A stretch of DNA of 64,000 bases from an uncultured Candidatus Saccharibacteria bacterium (GCA_938036785.1 CALHWE010000013.1:1-64000); one strand, 5' to 3'. Positions 1 through 8,377 are shown, numbered from the stretch's first letter. Made by a program: numbers and translations. The notes: a model not told the origin generated them from the letters alone.

Positions 1-325
1 CTTTTATATATTTATATATAATAGGAGAGAAATCGATATGGATATATGGATGTATGGATGTATGGATGTATAGAGAGAAAGATAAAGATAAAGAATAGAT
101 AAATAAAGAAATATAAAGATAGATAAATAAATAGAGATAGAGATAGAGATAGAGATAGAGATAGAGATAAGTAGAGAAATAGATAGAAATATAGAGAAAG
201 AGATATATAGATATAAAGATAGAGAAATAGATAGATAGAAATAGAGATAAATATAGATCAAGAGAGATGAATATATAAAGGTAGTTAGAGAGATAGAAAG
301 ATTATGAGGAGGCAAGGAGAAATGA
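1..325. repeat. C-depleted GATA-type short tandem repeat tract
   Basis: The + strand is built from A, G and T with almost no C (about four in 325 bases). It contains three copies of ATGGATGT near 47-71, a (GAGATA)-type hexamer run at about 132-169, and many degenerate AGATA/AAATA units. The open frame on the minus strand here is only a translation of the repeat (Ile/Ser/Tyr/Leu) and is not a gene. The tract ends at the ribosome binding site of the next gene, so it forms that gene's upstream region. Its function is unknown. Confidence 0.85.
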
Positions 326-1180
326 GTGTATATGAGTAAGAAAGAGAATGAATGGAATCGTGTTCAACTTGGTGCAGATAAGCGCTCAGTGTTAGGAGAA
401 CGACAGCATTCTATTCTTATTGCACTGTACCGATACCGTTTTGGAACGCGGCAGTTACTTGCCAAGAGCCTCGGAGTTGCTGCCGGATCAAGCCTACATA
501 CCCGTCTTACTGCTCTATGTAACCATGGTCTTGTAGCACGCCGCTATACTAGCCACATGAAGCTCCAAGGCAAACCAGCAGCCTACTATTTGACAGCGCG
601 AGGGCTGCGGGTGCTGCAGCAGATCGATAACGGACCTCGAGTGACAGCGCAGCTCATCAAAGCAAGCTATCGAGATGCCCAGGTCAGCCAATCGTTTGTG
701 GACCACGTACTTGCCGTATACCAGTGGACTTATCAACTGCAGCAATGCCATCCAGCACTGCGGGTGTTTTTGCCGCGGGAGATGGTGCACTACCACTACT
801 TTCCTCAAAAGCTGCCCGATGCCTTCGGGTCACTCAAAACAGCCTCAGAGACGCGTTGCTTCTTTCTCGATATCTTTGCGGCGAATACGCCACGAGCAGC
901 AATCACCAAAACAATTGCCCAGTACCTCTCCTACTTCCGTCATGGCGGCTGGACAGTCACAGGACAGCCATTACCTGCCCTACTCTTCGTTGTGGCATCG
1001 AATCGAGAGCAACGACACTTACAGCGAGCCATTCGAGCAGTAGAGCAGCGCATCGATTGTGACACTGCCGTGCAGATAGCTATCACACATCAAGCACTAG
1101 CCCAAGAAAACCGAGCACCATTATGGACACCGCTTGACGAACCAGAACACTCCTACTCACTTGAAGAACTATGGCGCTAG
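326..1180 (+). CDS. Replication-relaxation family winged-helix protein
   Basis: This 284-residue protein looks like the replication-relaxation (Replic_Relax) family found on plasmids and integrative elements, where members are thought to bind DNA at replication or transfer origins. Residues about 28-105 read as a winged helix-turn-helix: a helical RQLLAKSLGV segment, then a wing ending YYLTARGL. The rest is a mixed domain without motifs I can name. GTG 326 lies six bases after AAGGAG, while ATG 332 is an alternative two codons on; an in-frame TGA at 323 rules out earlier starts. No relaxase or integrase is adjacent. The family assignment is moderately sure; the role is inferred. Confidence 0.6.
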   Translation: MYMSKKENEWNRVQLGADKRSVLGERQHSILIALYRYRFGTRQLLAKSLGVAAGSSLHTRLTALCNHGLVARRYTSHMKLQGKPAAYYLTARGLRVLQQIDNGPRVTAQLIKASYRDAQVSQSFVDHVLAVYQWTYQLQQCHPALRVFLPREMVHYHYFPQKLPDAFGSLKTASETRCFFLDIFAANTPRAAITKTIAQYLSYFRHGGWTVTGQPLPALLFVVASNREQRHLQRAIRAVEQRIDCDTAVQIAITHQALAQENRAPLWTPLDEPEHSYSLEELWR

Positions 1181-1186
1181 GTCCTT

Positions 1187-1204
1187 GTGTCGTGCCCACG
1201 ACAC
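1187..1204. other. Perfect 8-bp hairpin after the replication-relaxation gene
   Basis: GTGTCGTG (1187-1194) and CACGACAC (1197-1204) form a perfect inverted repeat with a two-base centre, seven bases after the stop codon. No T run follows on either strand, so it is not a standard intrinsic terminator. It may be a protein-binding palindrome or an RNA 3'-end stabiliser. Confidence 0.5.
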
Positions 1205-1801
1205 TAGTACCTCGAGCGGGTGCCTTAAGCAATCTCCTGCACATTAAACCCTTCCACGCAAATACCGCTCAGTACAAGAGCAACTCTTTTGTCTAGCTAT
1301 CATCAGGAGCCTAGCAAATTAAAAACGTACACCGCTCAGCGTACTCATACTCACGCTCATCGCACTGCACAACAAATAGACTAATTACTACACCATGACA
1401 TTCCTCATCGTTTGTCATATACCCTACATAAACAAGACAACCCATATTCTCGTGGCCACGCCATCCCGTATAGGTCATACGGCGTACTCCTTCCTTGCAC
1501 GGCTACCCTCTTTCCCATGACAAAGCACGTATAAAACAAGCGAGCAAAGTAACCAAACCACCAGTAGATGTTCCCCTTACTCGTACCACTCTGACGTGAT
1601 TATATTTTCATGAACAACTAACCTAAGCTCGTTTATCTAAGCCATATACTGCATCAGGAGATGAAGAAAAAGAAGACATGCTTCAGTATTCCACTATCCG
1701 CTATAACCGACACACGTTATCACCTCTCTGACGTGCCTGACCTATCTCTCTAGCGCCGCTCATGAATCGTCGTCGTCTCATAGCATATCAAAGGGTTCAC
1801 A
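1205..1801. other. Non-coding stretch, C-rich on the + strand
   Basis: I see no convincing gene, tRNA or known RNA motif in these roughly 600 bases. The + strand is rich in C and poor in G, the reverse of the C-depleted tract at 1-325. Short frames present have no ribosome binding site or recognisable family. An untranslated RNA read from the minus strand cannot be excluded. Confidence 0.5.
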
Positions 1802-2014
1802 TCACGATTCTGCATCAATCGCTGCAACCAGTGCAGCAAAAGACGTATACTGCTGCGATGGCTGCGTGCCATCCATCATAGCACGCGCCTGAGCAATCGC
1901 GCGTTCAGTCTCCTGGTTATACCGTGGCTGCATACTCTGAGACGAAATCTCACCTTCTTCTCTCTGCTTGGTGGCTGGACTAGTCCCAAGACTACTGTGC
2001 GCCGTCTTTCCCAT
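1802..2014 (-). CDS. RelB/DinJ-like antitoxin, orphan
   Basis: This is a 70-residue protein whose C-terminal half resembles the toxin-neutralising tail of RelB/DinJ antitoxins. The pattern is an N-x-E-T-x-x-A-I helix, then a short loop and SFAALVAAIDAES, matching the family's 'fssveelladLda' end. The N-terminal half is polar and does not clearly show the usual ribbon-helix-helix. ATG 2014 was chosen because AGGAGG lies ten bases upstream; an in-frame ATG at 2035 has no such site. No RelE/YafQ-type toxin gene lies on either side, so it is an orphan or a different small regulator. The family assignment rests on a short motif. Confidence 0.5.
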   Translation of the reverse strand: MGKTAHSSLGTSPATKQREEGEISSQSMQPRYNQETERAIAQARAMMDGTQPSQQYTSFAALVAAIDAES

Positions 2015-2113
2015 GGAATATTCACCTCCTATCATCTAACATGACACCCATAGACACTCGTGATATGCACAAGTAACCTTTTTGCAGCAACCATAAGCAT
2101 CCACGAATAGTCC

Positions 2114-3127
2114 TTAGCTGTTCAAACCTAGCATATCATACGCTGTGGCTGCCATATACGCCTGGAGCTGCCGCACTGCCTGAGCCGCCTCAGGAGCGGG
2201 CTGAGCACTACACACGGCATAATACCCTACTAGGCCAGCAAGTAGCGGCCGGTTCAGCTCGGCCTGCCAGGCCTGCACATCGTAACCGCGGCGCGCCATA
2301 TCGAGCAAGAACTCGGTTGCACTCCACTGCTTTGGCACATAAGCTGCCCACTGCCAATCAATTAGCTTCACTTTATCCTGAGCAGCATGGTAGGCAATTG
2401 TCTCACTCCGCACATCGCCGTGGCTCAAGCGATCACATGGCTGGTCAGCCACCTGCTGAGCTAGCGCCGCAAGATCAGCTAAGCGCTCGGTATTATCAAG
2501 CACGGCGCAAAACTGCTCGTAGCGCCGACGAATCACTGGCTTACTGGCTTGCTCGGCCCAGGAGCGATACGTCTGCTGGAGCTCTTCACGCCGCGTCGCA
2601 TCATCACGGAGCAGCCGAAGCCCTTCACACTGCACCACTCTGTCAAACGCCGTGGCATGCAGCGCAAGTGTTTCAGCTGCCGCTGCAGGCAGTTTGGTCT
2701 GCTCAAGTTGAGCAATCGCCCGCAGCACCGCCGCTATATACCGCTGACGAGCCAGCGTATCCGCTGCATCAGGCGGCTGCCACTGCCAGCCATCCTTAGC
2801 AATATACGCCTGGCTCAGCATGATCACCCGCTCATCATCATACTGAACGAACTCCGTCACCAGCGGCGAACCGGCCTGCTGCAGCGCCCGAATCACCGCA
2901 TCATCTTTACTCAGAGCCGCCGCTAGTGCAGCGTGGTTCGAAGCTTCTGGATCGGCCTCCTTGACAAACACCGCCTGCGTCCCAGCCAGTGCAACAGCTC
3001 GTCGGCACCCGGTTGACGCGCCCTCAATCGGCACCACCCGCACCTGATCACGCGCCACCTTACAGTGCTGCGCTACCATCGCAAGCGCCGATGGACTCAA
3101 AATCTGGGAAGACGACGGCTGACTCAT
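2114..3127 (-). CDS. Aminoglycoside/choline kinase-fold phosphotransferase-like protein
   Basis: This 337-residue protein has the APH/choline-kinase fold. There is an N-lobe lysine in VFVKEAD (K56), a catalytic-loop HGD at 236-238 and a metal-binding IDW at 256-258. In the canonical catalytic loop an Asn follows the Asp by five residues and binds magnesium; here that position is Thr243 (HGDVRSET). The catalytic Asp238 and Asp257 are retained, so weak or altered activity is possible. The substrate cannot be told from sequence. The gene stands alone, transcribed from a -10 box six bases before its ATG, which predicts a leaderless mRNA. It should not be read as an antibiotic-resistance gene without evidence. 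Confidence 0.7.
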   Translation of the reverse strand: MSQPSSSQILSPSALAMVAQHCKVARDQVRVVPIEGASTGCRRAVALAGTQAVFVKEADPEASNHAALAAALSKDDAVIRALQQAGSPLVTEFVQYDDERVIMLSQAYIAKDGWQWQPPDAADTLARQRYIAAVLRAIAQLEQTKLPAAAAETLALHATAFDRVVQCEGLRLLRDDATRREELQQTYRSWAEQASKPVIRRRYEQFCAVLDNTERLADLAALAQQVADQPCDRLSHGDVRSETIAYHAAQDKVKLIDWQWAAYVPKQWSATEFLLDMARRGYDVQAWQAELNRPLLAGLVGYYAVCSAQPAPEAAQAVRQLQAYMAATAYDMLGLNS

Positions 3128-3133
3128 ACCTCT

Positions 3134-3139
3134 AGTATA
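3134..3139 (-). promoter_or_regulatory. -10 box placing the transcript start at the ATG (leaderless)
   Basis: TATACT on the minus strand is followed by six bases and then the ATG at 3127. With the usual spacing from -10 to the start site, transcription would begin at the A of the start codon. No Shine-Dalgarno sequence is present. Confidence 0.6.
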
Positions 3140-3210
3140 GCAAAGGTGCTCTAAATCGCCATACCGACCAAAACGCAGTCCATCGCATGCTTCTCTGCTT
3201 CCCCTCTACC

Positions 3211-3261
3211 AAAAAAACAAAAACACACTAAAACCCGCTCATCCAAGCGGGTCATTAGTGT
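3211..3261 (-). terminator. Intrinsic terminator of the ABC-PadR-PspC operon
   Basis: On the minus strand a stem of ACACTAA and ACCCGCT segments pairs with AGCGGGT and TTAGTGT around a six-base loop (3225-3261). It is followed by a long T-rich tail (3211-3224). It starts 15 bases after the PspC stop codon, as expected for an operon end. Confidence 0.85.
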
Positions 3262-3276
3262 CTATCCTCACCGCAG

Positions 3277-4563
3277 CTACGACCGATCGGTCACCACATC
3301 AGGGCGATGGTCCACCTCCATCATCTGTGGTGATGGCCCATAAACGCGGATGCTGACATAATCCTTGGGTGAGTAGGTACACGTCGAGAAGAGACCATGG
3401 CGATCACGGCAGGCATCATGCTGCACGGTCACAATAGCCCGGCTGCCTTCCTTGGTAATCGTCGTTGTTGGCTCTTTGACACCCTTCATCTGCAGGTAAT
3501 CTATCTCGACACGCGGCTTTTCAGCATAGCCGCCATAACTCACCCTGGCAGTGCCATCGACGCGCACCGTAGTGGCATCGGCCACGTCAACTACCTTAGT
3601 GCGCTGCACGTCGCGCATTTGGCGGTCAAGACTCATCCCCGCATTCATTCCACCAACCGCTAGGCCAGAGATAGCAACCGCCCCGACGAGGAGCATCGCC
3701 AGCATCGCAATACCAACCGGCCGCTTCAGTCGCCAGGCAAAGATACTCCATGCGCCAAGTGAGAGCAAAGCAGTCAGCGCCACGCCGCCGAGCACTGCAC
3801 AGCCATACGCCAACCACAGCCAGCTCTGCGCAGCAAAGTCGCCCATGTTTGAGACCATAGTCGCGCTCATGACACCACCGACCATCAGTGCGACGAGTGC
3901 ACCCAGCGCCATCATCAAGACCCCACAGCCAATCATAATGCGCAGCACCTTCGCAGCAGTCTGGGCCGCTTGGCTACCGCTGGCAGGCTCGGCAGCGGCT
4001 TTTTTTAAGCTATCAAACGTCACTGGCTTACCGGCCATGCGCAGCTTATCCGACGCCGTCACTGCTGGTGGAATAGACAGCCACATCACGATATAGATCA
4101 GCAGCGCCGTCCCAAACGTCATAAAAGGTGAGACGATTGCCAGCAAGCGAATCCACAGCGGGCTAATTCCAAAGTATGCCGCTACCCCAGCACACACCCC
4201 ACCAATCAACGCATGATCTGTATCGCGCATCAGCTGCTTGGGTGCCCCATCCGCGAGAGCTGCCTCAGCTGCATCTCGCAGCGCAGCATCGTCGTCTCCT
4301 GCCTCGGCTTCACTGGCAAACTCCCGAGGTTCACCCATCTGACCGCGCAGTGCCGTAACATCCTCAGTAGTCACCACGCCATCACGCGTCACACCGCGCT
4401 CGGCGAGCAGCTCAACCATCCGCGCTTCGATCTCGCGCATTGCTTCTGGCTCGGCATGCATCCGCTGCTGAATCGACTTCAGATACGCTCCCAGCGCGTG
4501 CTTCGCCTCGACCTCAACACGAAATGGCGTCTTGGCGAGGTGGATATTGGTAATTTCCTTCAT
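3277..4563 (-). CDS. PspC-domain envelope protein
   Basis: This is a 428-residue membrane protein. Residues 1-100 are soluble and charged. Residues 110-166 form a PspC domain (the GGVCAGVAAYFGI motif followed by a membrane helix ending MWLSIPP). Three further hydrophobic segments lie between about 205 and 310, and the C-terminal region of about 115 residues is probably outside the cell. PspC proteins sense or buffer membrane stress, often with LiaFSR-type or PadR-type partners. It is the last gene of a four-gene minus-strand operon (permease, ATPase, PadR, PspC), 12 bases after the PadR gene and followed by a strong terminator. The role in envelope-stress signalling is inferred from domain and context. 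Confidence 0.8.
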   Translation of the reverse strand: MKEITNIHLAKTPFRVEVEAKHALGAYLKSIQQRMHAEPEAMREIEARMVELLAERGVTRDGVVTTEDVTALRGQMGEPREFASEAEAGDDDAALRDAAEAALADGAPKQLMRDTDHALIGGVCAGVAAYFGISPLWIRLLAIVSPFMTFGTALLIYIVMWLSIPPAVTASDKLRMAGKPVTFDSLKKAAAEPASGSQAAQTAAKVLRIMIGCGVLMMALGALVALMVGGVMSATMVSNMGDFAAQSWLWLAYGCAVLGGVALTALLSLGAWSIFAWRLKRPVGIAMLAMLLVGAVAISGLAVGGMNAGMSLDRQMRDVQRTKVVDVADATTVRVDGTARVSYGGYAEKPRVEIDYLQMKGVKEPTTTITKEGSRAIVTVQHDACRDRHGLFSTCTYSPKDYVSIRVYGPSPQMMEVDHRPDVVTDRS

Positions 4564-4575
4564 GACATGTCCTCC

Positions 4576-4905
4576 TTACAACTTCTCTATTGTACTACTT
4601 AGTGCCGCAATATTGTGTTTGAGCTGCTTGGTTACCTCTGCGCCAAATGATGTGGCCGTGTAATATTTGCGCGGTGGCCCTTGCTCACTTTCTTTCCATT
4701 CGTGTTGCAAGAGCCCGTCCTTTTGCAAGCGACTCAGTAACGGGTAGATCGTCCCCTCCACCACCATCAGGTCAGCCTGACGGAGCTGCTGGATGATCTC
4801 GCTGGTGTAGCGTGGCTCCTTGGCACACACCACCAGCACGCAGTACGATAAGAAGCCTTTGCGCAGCTGCGTCGTCAGCGCCTCGGCATAGTCAGTTGCA
4901 TTCAT
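4576..4905 (-). CDS. PadR-family transcriptional regulator
   Basis: This 109-residue protein is the typical short form of the PadR family: a winged helix with YTSEIIQQLRQADLMVVEGTIYPLLSRLQKDGLL and a wing ending GPPRKYYTAT, then a C-terminal dimerisation helix. It overlaps the stop of the ABC ATPase gene by one base (TGATG), so the two are translationally coupled. PadR repressors commonly control the exporter genes beside them and are released by drug-like or envelope-active ligands. A short palindrome in the operon promoter (6925-6937) is a candidate binding site. Confidence 0.88.
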   Translation of the reverse strand: MNATDYAEALTTQLRKGFLSYCVLVVCAKEPRYTSEIIQQLRQADLMVVEGTIYPLLSRLQKDGLLQHEWKESEQGPPRKYYTATSFGAEVTKQLKHNIAALSSTIEKL

Positions 4906-5591
4906 CAGTGCCCTCCTGGGATGTTATGGCGTGTGACACGCCCATCTTTGATCACCACTTGGTAGTCACATTGCTTAGCCAGATCCGCATCGTGCGTCAC
5001 AATAATCAGCGTTGTGCCATGCTCACGCTGCTGGCGAAAGAGCAACTCCTCGATCTGGGTACCCGTCTCGCTATCCAGGTTGCCAGTTGGCTCATCAGCA
5101 AACAGGATCTTCGGCTCACCCACGATTGCCCGGGCAATCGCTAGGCGCTGCTTCTGCCCACCAGACAGATCCTTGGCCTTATTGTGCTTTTTGCTAGCCA
5201 GGCCAACCGCCTCGAGCGCCTGGTTCACCTTGGCGCTGCGCTGCGCCCGCGGCACACCAGCGATCTCTAGCGGCAGCATCACATTGCTCACCACGCTATC
5301 GTTACCCTCGACAAAGAAACTCTGGAAGATAAAGCTAATCGTCCGTGCCCGGAAGGCATCAACCTGCCGCGGCTTCATCTGCAGGATATCTCGCCCGCCG
5401 ATCACCACCTGCCCCGTCTGTGGCCGGTCGAGGCCAGAGATCGCATGCATCAAGGTGGACTTACCCGAGCCGGACTTGCCAAGGATGGCTACGCTCGCGC
5501 CTCCAGGAATGGTGAGGTTGATGTCATTGAGTGCCTTAAATTGGTTGTGCTTTTTGCCATAGGTTTTGGTAATATGCCGTAGTTCAATCAT
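4905..5591 (-). CDS. ABC transporter ATP-binding protein (MacB/LolD type)
   Basis: This 228-residue nucleotide-binding subunit has Walker A GKSGSGKST near residue 38, signature LSGGQKQR, Walker B ILFADEPTGNLD and the H-loop VTHD. The form matches the MacB/LolD/FtsE group, whose ATPases drive mechanotransmission through an FtsX-type permease rather than moving a substrate through the membrane. The permease lies just upstream (5607-6881) and the PadR gene overlaps its stop codon. It probably exports or extracts a peptide, lipid or lipoprotein from the membrane; the substrate is unknown. Confidence 0.9.
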   Translation of the reverse strand: MIELRHITKTYGKKHNQFKALNDINLTIPGGASVAILGKSGSGKSTLMHAISGLDRPQTGQVVIGGRDILQMKPRQVDAFRARTISFIFQSFFVEGNDSVVSNVMLPLEIAGVPRAQRSAKVNQALEAVGLASKKHNKAKDLSGGQKQRLAIARAIVGEPKILFADEPTGNLDSETGTQIEELLFRQQREHGTTLIIVTHDADLAKQCDYQVVIKDGRVTRHNIPGGH

Positions 5592-5606
5592 GTCCTTCTC
5601 CTTATT

Positions 5607-6881
5607 CTATTCTGTCCTTAATGCCTCAATTGGGTCAAGCTTCGTCGCTTTGCGGCTTGGTAGGTAGCTGGCAATAATGCCGAGGATGGCCAGTAGTGCC
5701 ACGAGGGCGACCATCTGCCAGGCTTCCGGTAGAAGCAGCTGCATACCCTCCTCAAACTTGAGCTTCTCAACAATCCAGGGGTTAAGCAGGCTCAGTAGGC
5801 TGGCACCGCCCGCACCAATCGCACCACCGATGACGCCGATCAACGCAGCCTCGTAGCGGAAGAGCTTACCAACATCGCGGCTGCGCATCCCCAGCGCCTT
5901 CATCAGGCCAATCTGCTGCGTTCGCTCCAGCACCGAGATGTACATGGTGTTAATGATCCCAAACATACTAGCCAGCAAGGCGAGAGCACCAAAGGCGAGC
6001 AGAGCATACTGCGCCCCATTGATGATACTGAGCATACCTTCCTTCGCTTCAGTGAAGGTCTGAGCTTGGTAGGTACCACCACCGAGCTTCACGACCGCGT
6101 CTTTCACGGCAGCAGCATGATCATCGCTGTCTGCTCGTATCACGACGCTTGGGTACTGGTTGGCCGCACCGGGGGCTTTGGTCTTTTGGTTAATAAGCAG
6201 TGCATCATCGGTCGCAATCGTCACACCAGGCTGGTAGCCAATTGAGGCCATACCGGCTGTTTCGACCGCCACAATAGTCAGTTGGGCATCATGCGTCCCG
6301 CCCGGCCCCTGAGCATGGAGCGTAACCGTCTTGCCAACCGCATCCTGGGCCGAGTCAAAGCCAAAGTCGGCCAGATATTCCTTGGCAAGGATCGCTTGGC
6401 CAGGCACGAGGTCTGTACCGTCATCAGTCTTCGTCAATTCACCAGCCACAATCTTCGATGATTTGCCCTCATTCTTGACGTTAATCGAGGCAATCAGCCG
6501 CTTGTGGTTGGCTGGGCTCTCTACGTAGCGCACCACTTGGGTCACATTCGCGTACGGCCGCACCGTCTTGACGTGATCCAGCTTGCTGAGCTTGGCGACA
6601 TCATCATCGCTCAGCACGAGGGCGCCGCTCTCATTCACTGCCTTATCTTTGCCATATTCAGGTAATTTCTTTTCGTCACGGGCGTGTGTCACATACACCG
6701 TTGAGGCACTACCGGCACTATCAATCACCGAGGTCAAGAAAGCCCGGCCGCCATTGCCCAGCATCAGCGCCAGACCAATTGTAAATGCTCCCACTGACAT
6801 TGCCAGTGCTGTTAGTGCTGTGCGAGCCTTGGCTTGGCGCAAGTTACGCCCCGCTCGCTTGATTATATCGATTCTCCTCAT
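5607..6881 (-). CDS. ABC transporter permease (FtsX/MacB type)
   Basis: This 424-residue permease has the MacB/FtsX layout: an N-terminal membrane helix, an extracellular domain of about 220 residues (roughly 50-270), and three C-terminal helices beginning near residue 285. The ERTQQIGLMKALGMRSRDV stretch before the third helix is the family hallmark, and the protein ends PSRKATKLDPIEALRTE, also typical. AAGGAG lies six bases before the ATG. It is the first gene of the operon and partners the ATPase 15 bases downstream. Confidence 0.9.
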   Translation of the reverse strand: MRRIDIIKRAGRNLRQAKARTALTALAMSVGAFTIGLALMLGNGGRAFLTSVIDSAGSASTVYVTHARDEKKLPEYGKDKAVNESGALVLSDDDVAKLSKLDHVKTVRPYANVTQVVRYVESPANHKRLIASINVKNEGKSSKIVAGELTKTDDGTDLVPGQAILAKEYLADFGFDSAQDAVGKTVTLHAQGPGGTHDAQLTIVAVETAGMASIGYQPGVTIATDDALLINQKTKAPGAANQYPSVVIRADSDDHAAAVKDAVVKLGGGTYQAQTFTEAKEGMLSIINGAQYALLAFGALALLASMFGIINTMYISVLERTQQIGLMKALGMRSRDVGKLFRYEAALIGVIGGAIGAGGASLLSLLNPWIVEKLKFEEGMQLLLPEAWQMVALVALLAILGIIASYLPSRKATKLDPIEALRTE

Positions 6882-6920
6882 TCGATACTCCTTACGATAT
6901 TATTGTTATTGCCTGGTACT

Positions 6921-6949
6921 ATGCTATACAAGGTATATTGAAATGTCAA
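6921..6949 (-). promoter_or_regulatory. Promoter of the ABC-PadR-PspC operon with candidate PadR operator
   Basis: On the minus strand TTGACA (6944-6949) is followed after 17 bases by TAGCAT (6921-6926). A small palindrome, TATAC-AAG-GTATA (6925-6937), overlaps the -10 region. A site there would let the operon's own PadR protein block transcription. The promoter is well supported; the operator is an inference. Confidence 0.55.
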
Positions 6950-7268
6950 GTAGTTTGAGAAATAAAGTACTGGGCACTCAGTTATTTTAGCTCACCATCC
7001 ACTCGGTATCATACTATCCTTAACTATTCGTGGGTTAGTGTAACGCATAAACTCTTCATCAAGCTACATCATCTACCACAGTCCTTACTCTAAGAGGTTA
7101 TGTCCCCTATTATAGTAAGCTTATAGAGCAAAAGACCCTGACACGAATCTTTCTGATATCGCATAACAGAGAGTATAAAAAGCATAGGTCAGTGGGAAAC
7201 CAACCCTAGGCATATCTCGCTGAGTATTATACAATAAAGATGCTACACTCCTGGGAATGGAGGAAACC
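6950..7268. other. Intergenic region between divergent units
   Basis: Nothing coding is convincing here. The right end carries a TACAAT -10 candidate (7230-7235) and the GGAGG site for the small membrane protein gene. The remainder shows no conserved RNA element or repeat that I can recognise. Confidence 0.5.
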
Positions 7269-7463
7269 ATGAGCAAGAAGAGCGTATGTGCTCTTACTGC
7301 GGTTTTGAGCACACCGTATTTTTTTGGCATCGGTCTTGTTGTTGGCCGTGCCTCAGCTGTCGAATTCCCGGTCGTACGCGCTCTCGTATTTGCTGTTACA
7401 GCAGCTGTGATGAGTGCCGCCGGCGTATTCATACTTATGTGCGATTCCGATTCGCTAGCCTAG
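7269..7463 (+). CDS. Small two-helix membrane protein
   Basis: This is a predicted 64-residue protein. Its first helix covers roughly residues 5-25 (ALTAVLSTPYFFGIGLVVG) and its second roughly 36-58 (FPVVRALVFAVTAAVMSAAGVF), with a short acidic tail. The start at ATG 7269 has GGAGG five bases upstream; an in-frame ATG at 7257 precedes that site and is unlikely. A TACAAT -10 candidate lies about 35 bases upstream. I do not recognise a family and no neighbour suggests a role. Confidence 0.5.
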   Translation: MSKKSVCALTAVLSTPYFFGIGLVVGRASAVEFPVVRALVFAVTAAVMSAAGVFILMCDSDSLA

Positions 7464-7742
7464 CTAGAATTTACGTTGAGTCGACGGGAGTGTAGCAATT
7501 CCCTGCACCTAAGAGGTGAGTTCATTCGACTCTCCGCCGTTTCTTTTCTTCCAGGCCTTCTCGACACGCCGTCTCGCTGAACGTACATTAAAGTACGCAA
7601 GAACCCAGGAGGCTAACAGTAGAGTTCTTGTGACTGTGATGTATCAGCCAGTACTCTGTGTCGGGTAGGCGAAGTAGCCGCATTGACTATTTGAAAGCCA
7701 ACAGCACAAACCGCAAAGTCTTTGACAGAAAACCACGATAAT

Positions 7743-7822
7743 CACTCTAAAACAAAATCTCCCGCTGTGTGACCTGAAAACCACTCGCCGGAGATTAGAG
7801 TGACACAGCGTTAGCCTGTGTC
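7743..7822. other. Interlocking inverted repeats, candidate structured RNA
   Basis: Three pairings share one 80-base stretch. Stem A pairs CACTCTA plus ATCTCC (7743-7749, 7757-7762) with GGAGATTAGAGTG (7790-7802). Stem B pairs CGCTGTGT (7763-7770) with ACACAGCG (7803-7810). Stem C pairs GACACAG (7802-7808) with CTGTGTC (7816-7822). A and B interlock in pseudoknot order, and B and C compete for the same bases. GAAAACCAC also occurs twice nearby. I do not recognise an RNA family, and the strand is not known. Confidence 0.4.
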
Positions 7823-8094
7823 TGCCTAAAATTATATGCCTCCTGGTATCATTGTCAACAGCAACTCTGGAATTCACGTCCACATAAGCGCGCTGATCCT
7901 GTTACGACTCGTCAAGGATCTTTTAATCAAAACTATCTATTTCTGTCCGACTTTACTTCGAAATTTTCTCAACATTTATCTTTTTTTGTTTAACCTGTAT
8001 AGTTTCTACCACTTTTATCATGGAGATTAATAGACAGGAAAAACAATATTGAGAAGTTTGAAGGCGAAGATTGTATGCCGCGAATGAGTTTGAA

Positions 8095-8125
8095 AACTTG
8101 AGGCGCAAAAATTTCACCTCAAGTT
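8095..8125. other. 9-bp inverted repeat
   Basis: AACTTGAGG (8095-8103) and CCTCAAGTT (8117-8125) are perfect complements around a 13-base loop. No T run follows. It lies in AT-rich non-coding DNA just before the RhuM remnant. Confidence 0.4.
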
Positions 8126-8377
8126 GGGGTCGTCCAAGGTACCTACCAAATGCCTTTACGGAGCAGGGTATTTATATTGCTTCCTCTACCTATTCCTTTG
8201 TTCAAGGTCACATTTTGTGATCTTGAAAGTTCGTCCACTTCCTCATCAGTTAATTGGAATATAAAATCTTCATCAAATTTTTTTATTATTTCTTTTTACC
8301 TATTGATTAAACGCTCTTGTTTCACACCTATATATTTCAGCAAGTTCTTTATCTTGTTCATACCAGGTACAGATCGT

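Larger units (their letters stand above)
7464..8377. other. Long non-coding region, partly AT-rich
   Basis: No intact gene is visible in these 900 bases. The section 7743-7822 holds interlocking inverted repeats, described separately. From about 7840 to 8370 the DNA becomes AT-rich and its frames encode only low-complexity hydrophobic strings. A 9-bp stem (8095-8103 with 8117-8125) lies in the middle. The region ends at a RhuM-like gene remnant, so it looks like a degraded accessory locus. Confidence 0.55.

Noticed and set aside
4..315. Open frame of 103 codons on the minus strand
   Set aside because: It is a translation of simple repeats into Ser/Ile/Tyr/Leu strings with no start signal.
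7490..7560. tRNA-like T-arm (GAGTTCATTCGACTC followed by TCCGCC)
   Set aside because: No matching acceptor stem GGCGGA, D-arm or anticodon arm could be placed within 100 bases upstream.
8150..8377. Upstream extension of the RhuM-like frame
   Set aside because: The sequence is AT-rich, low-complexity and hydrophobic, without resemblance to RhuM or a start signal.
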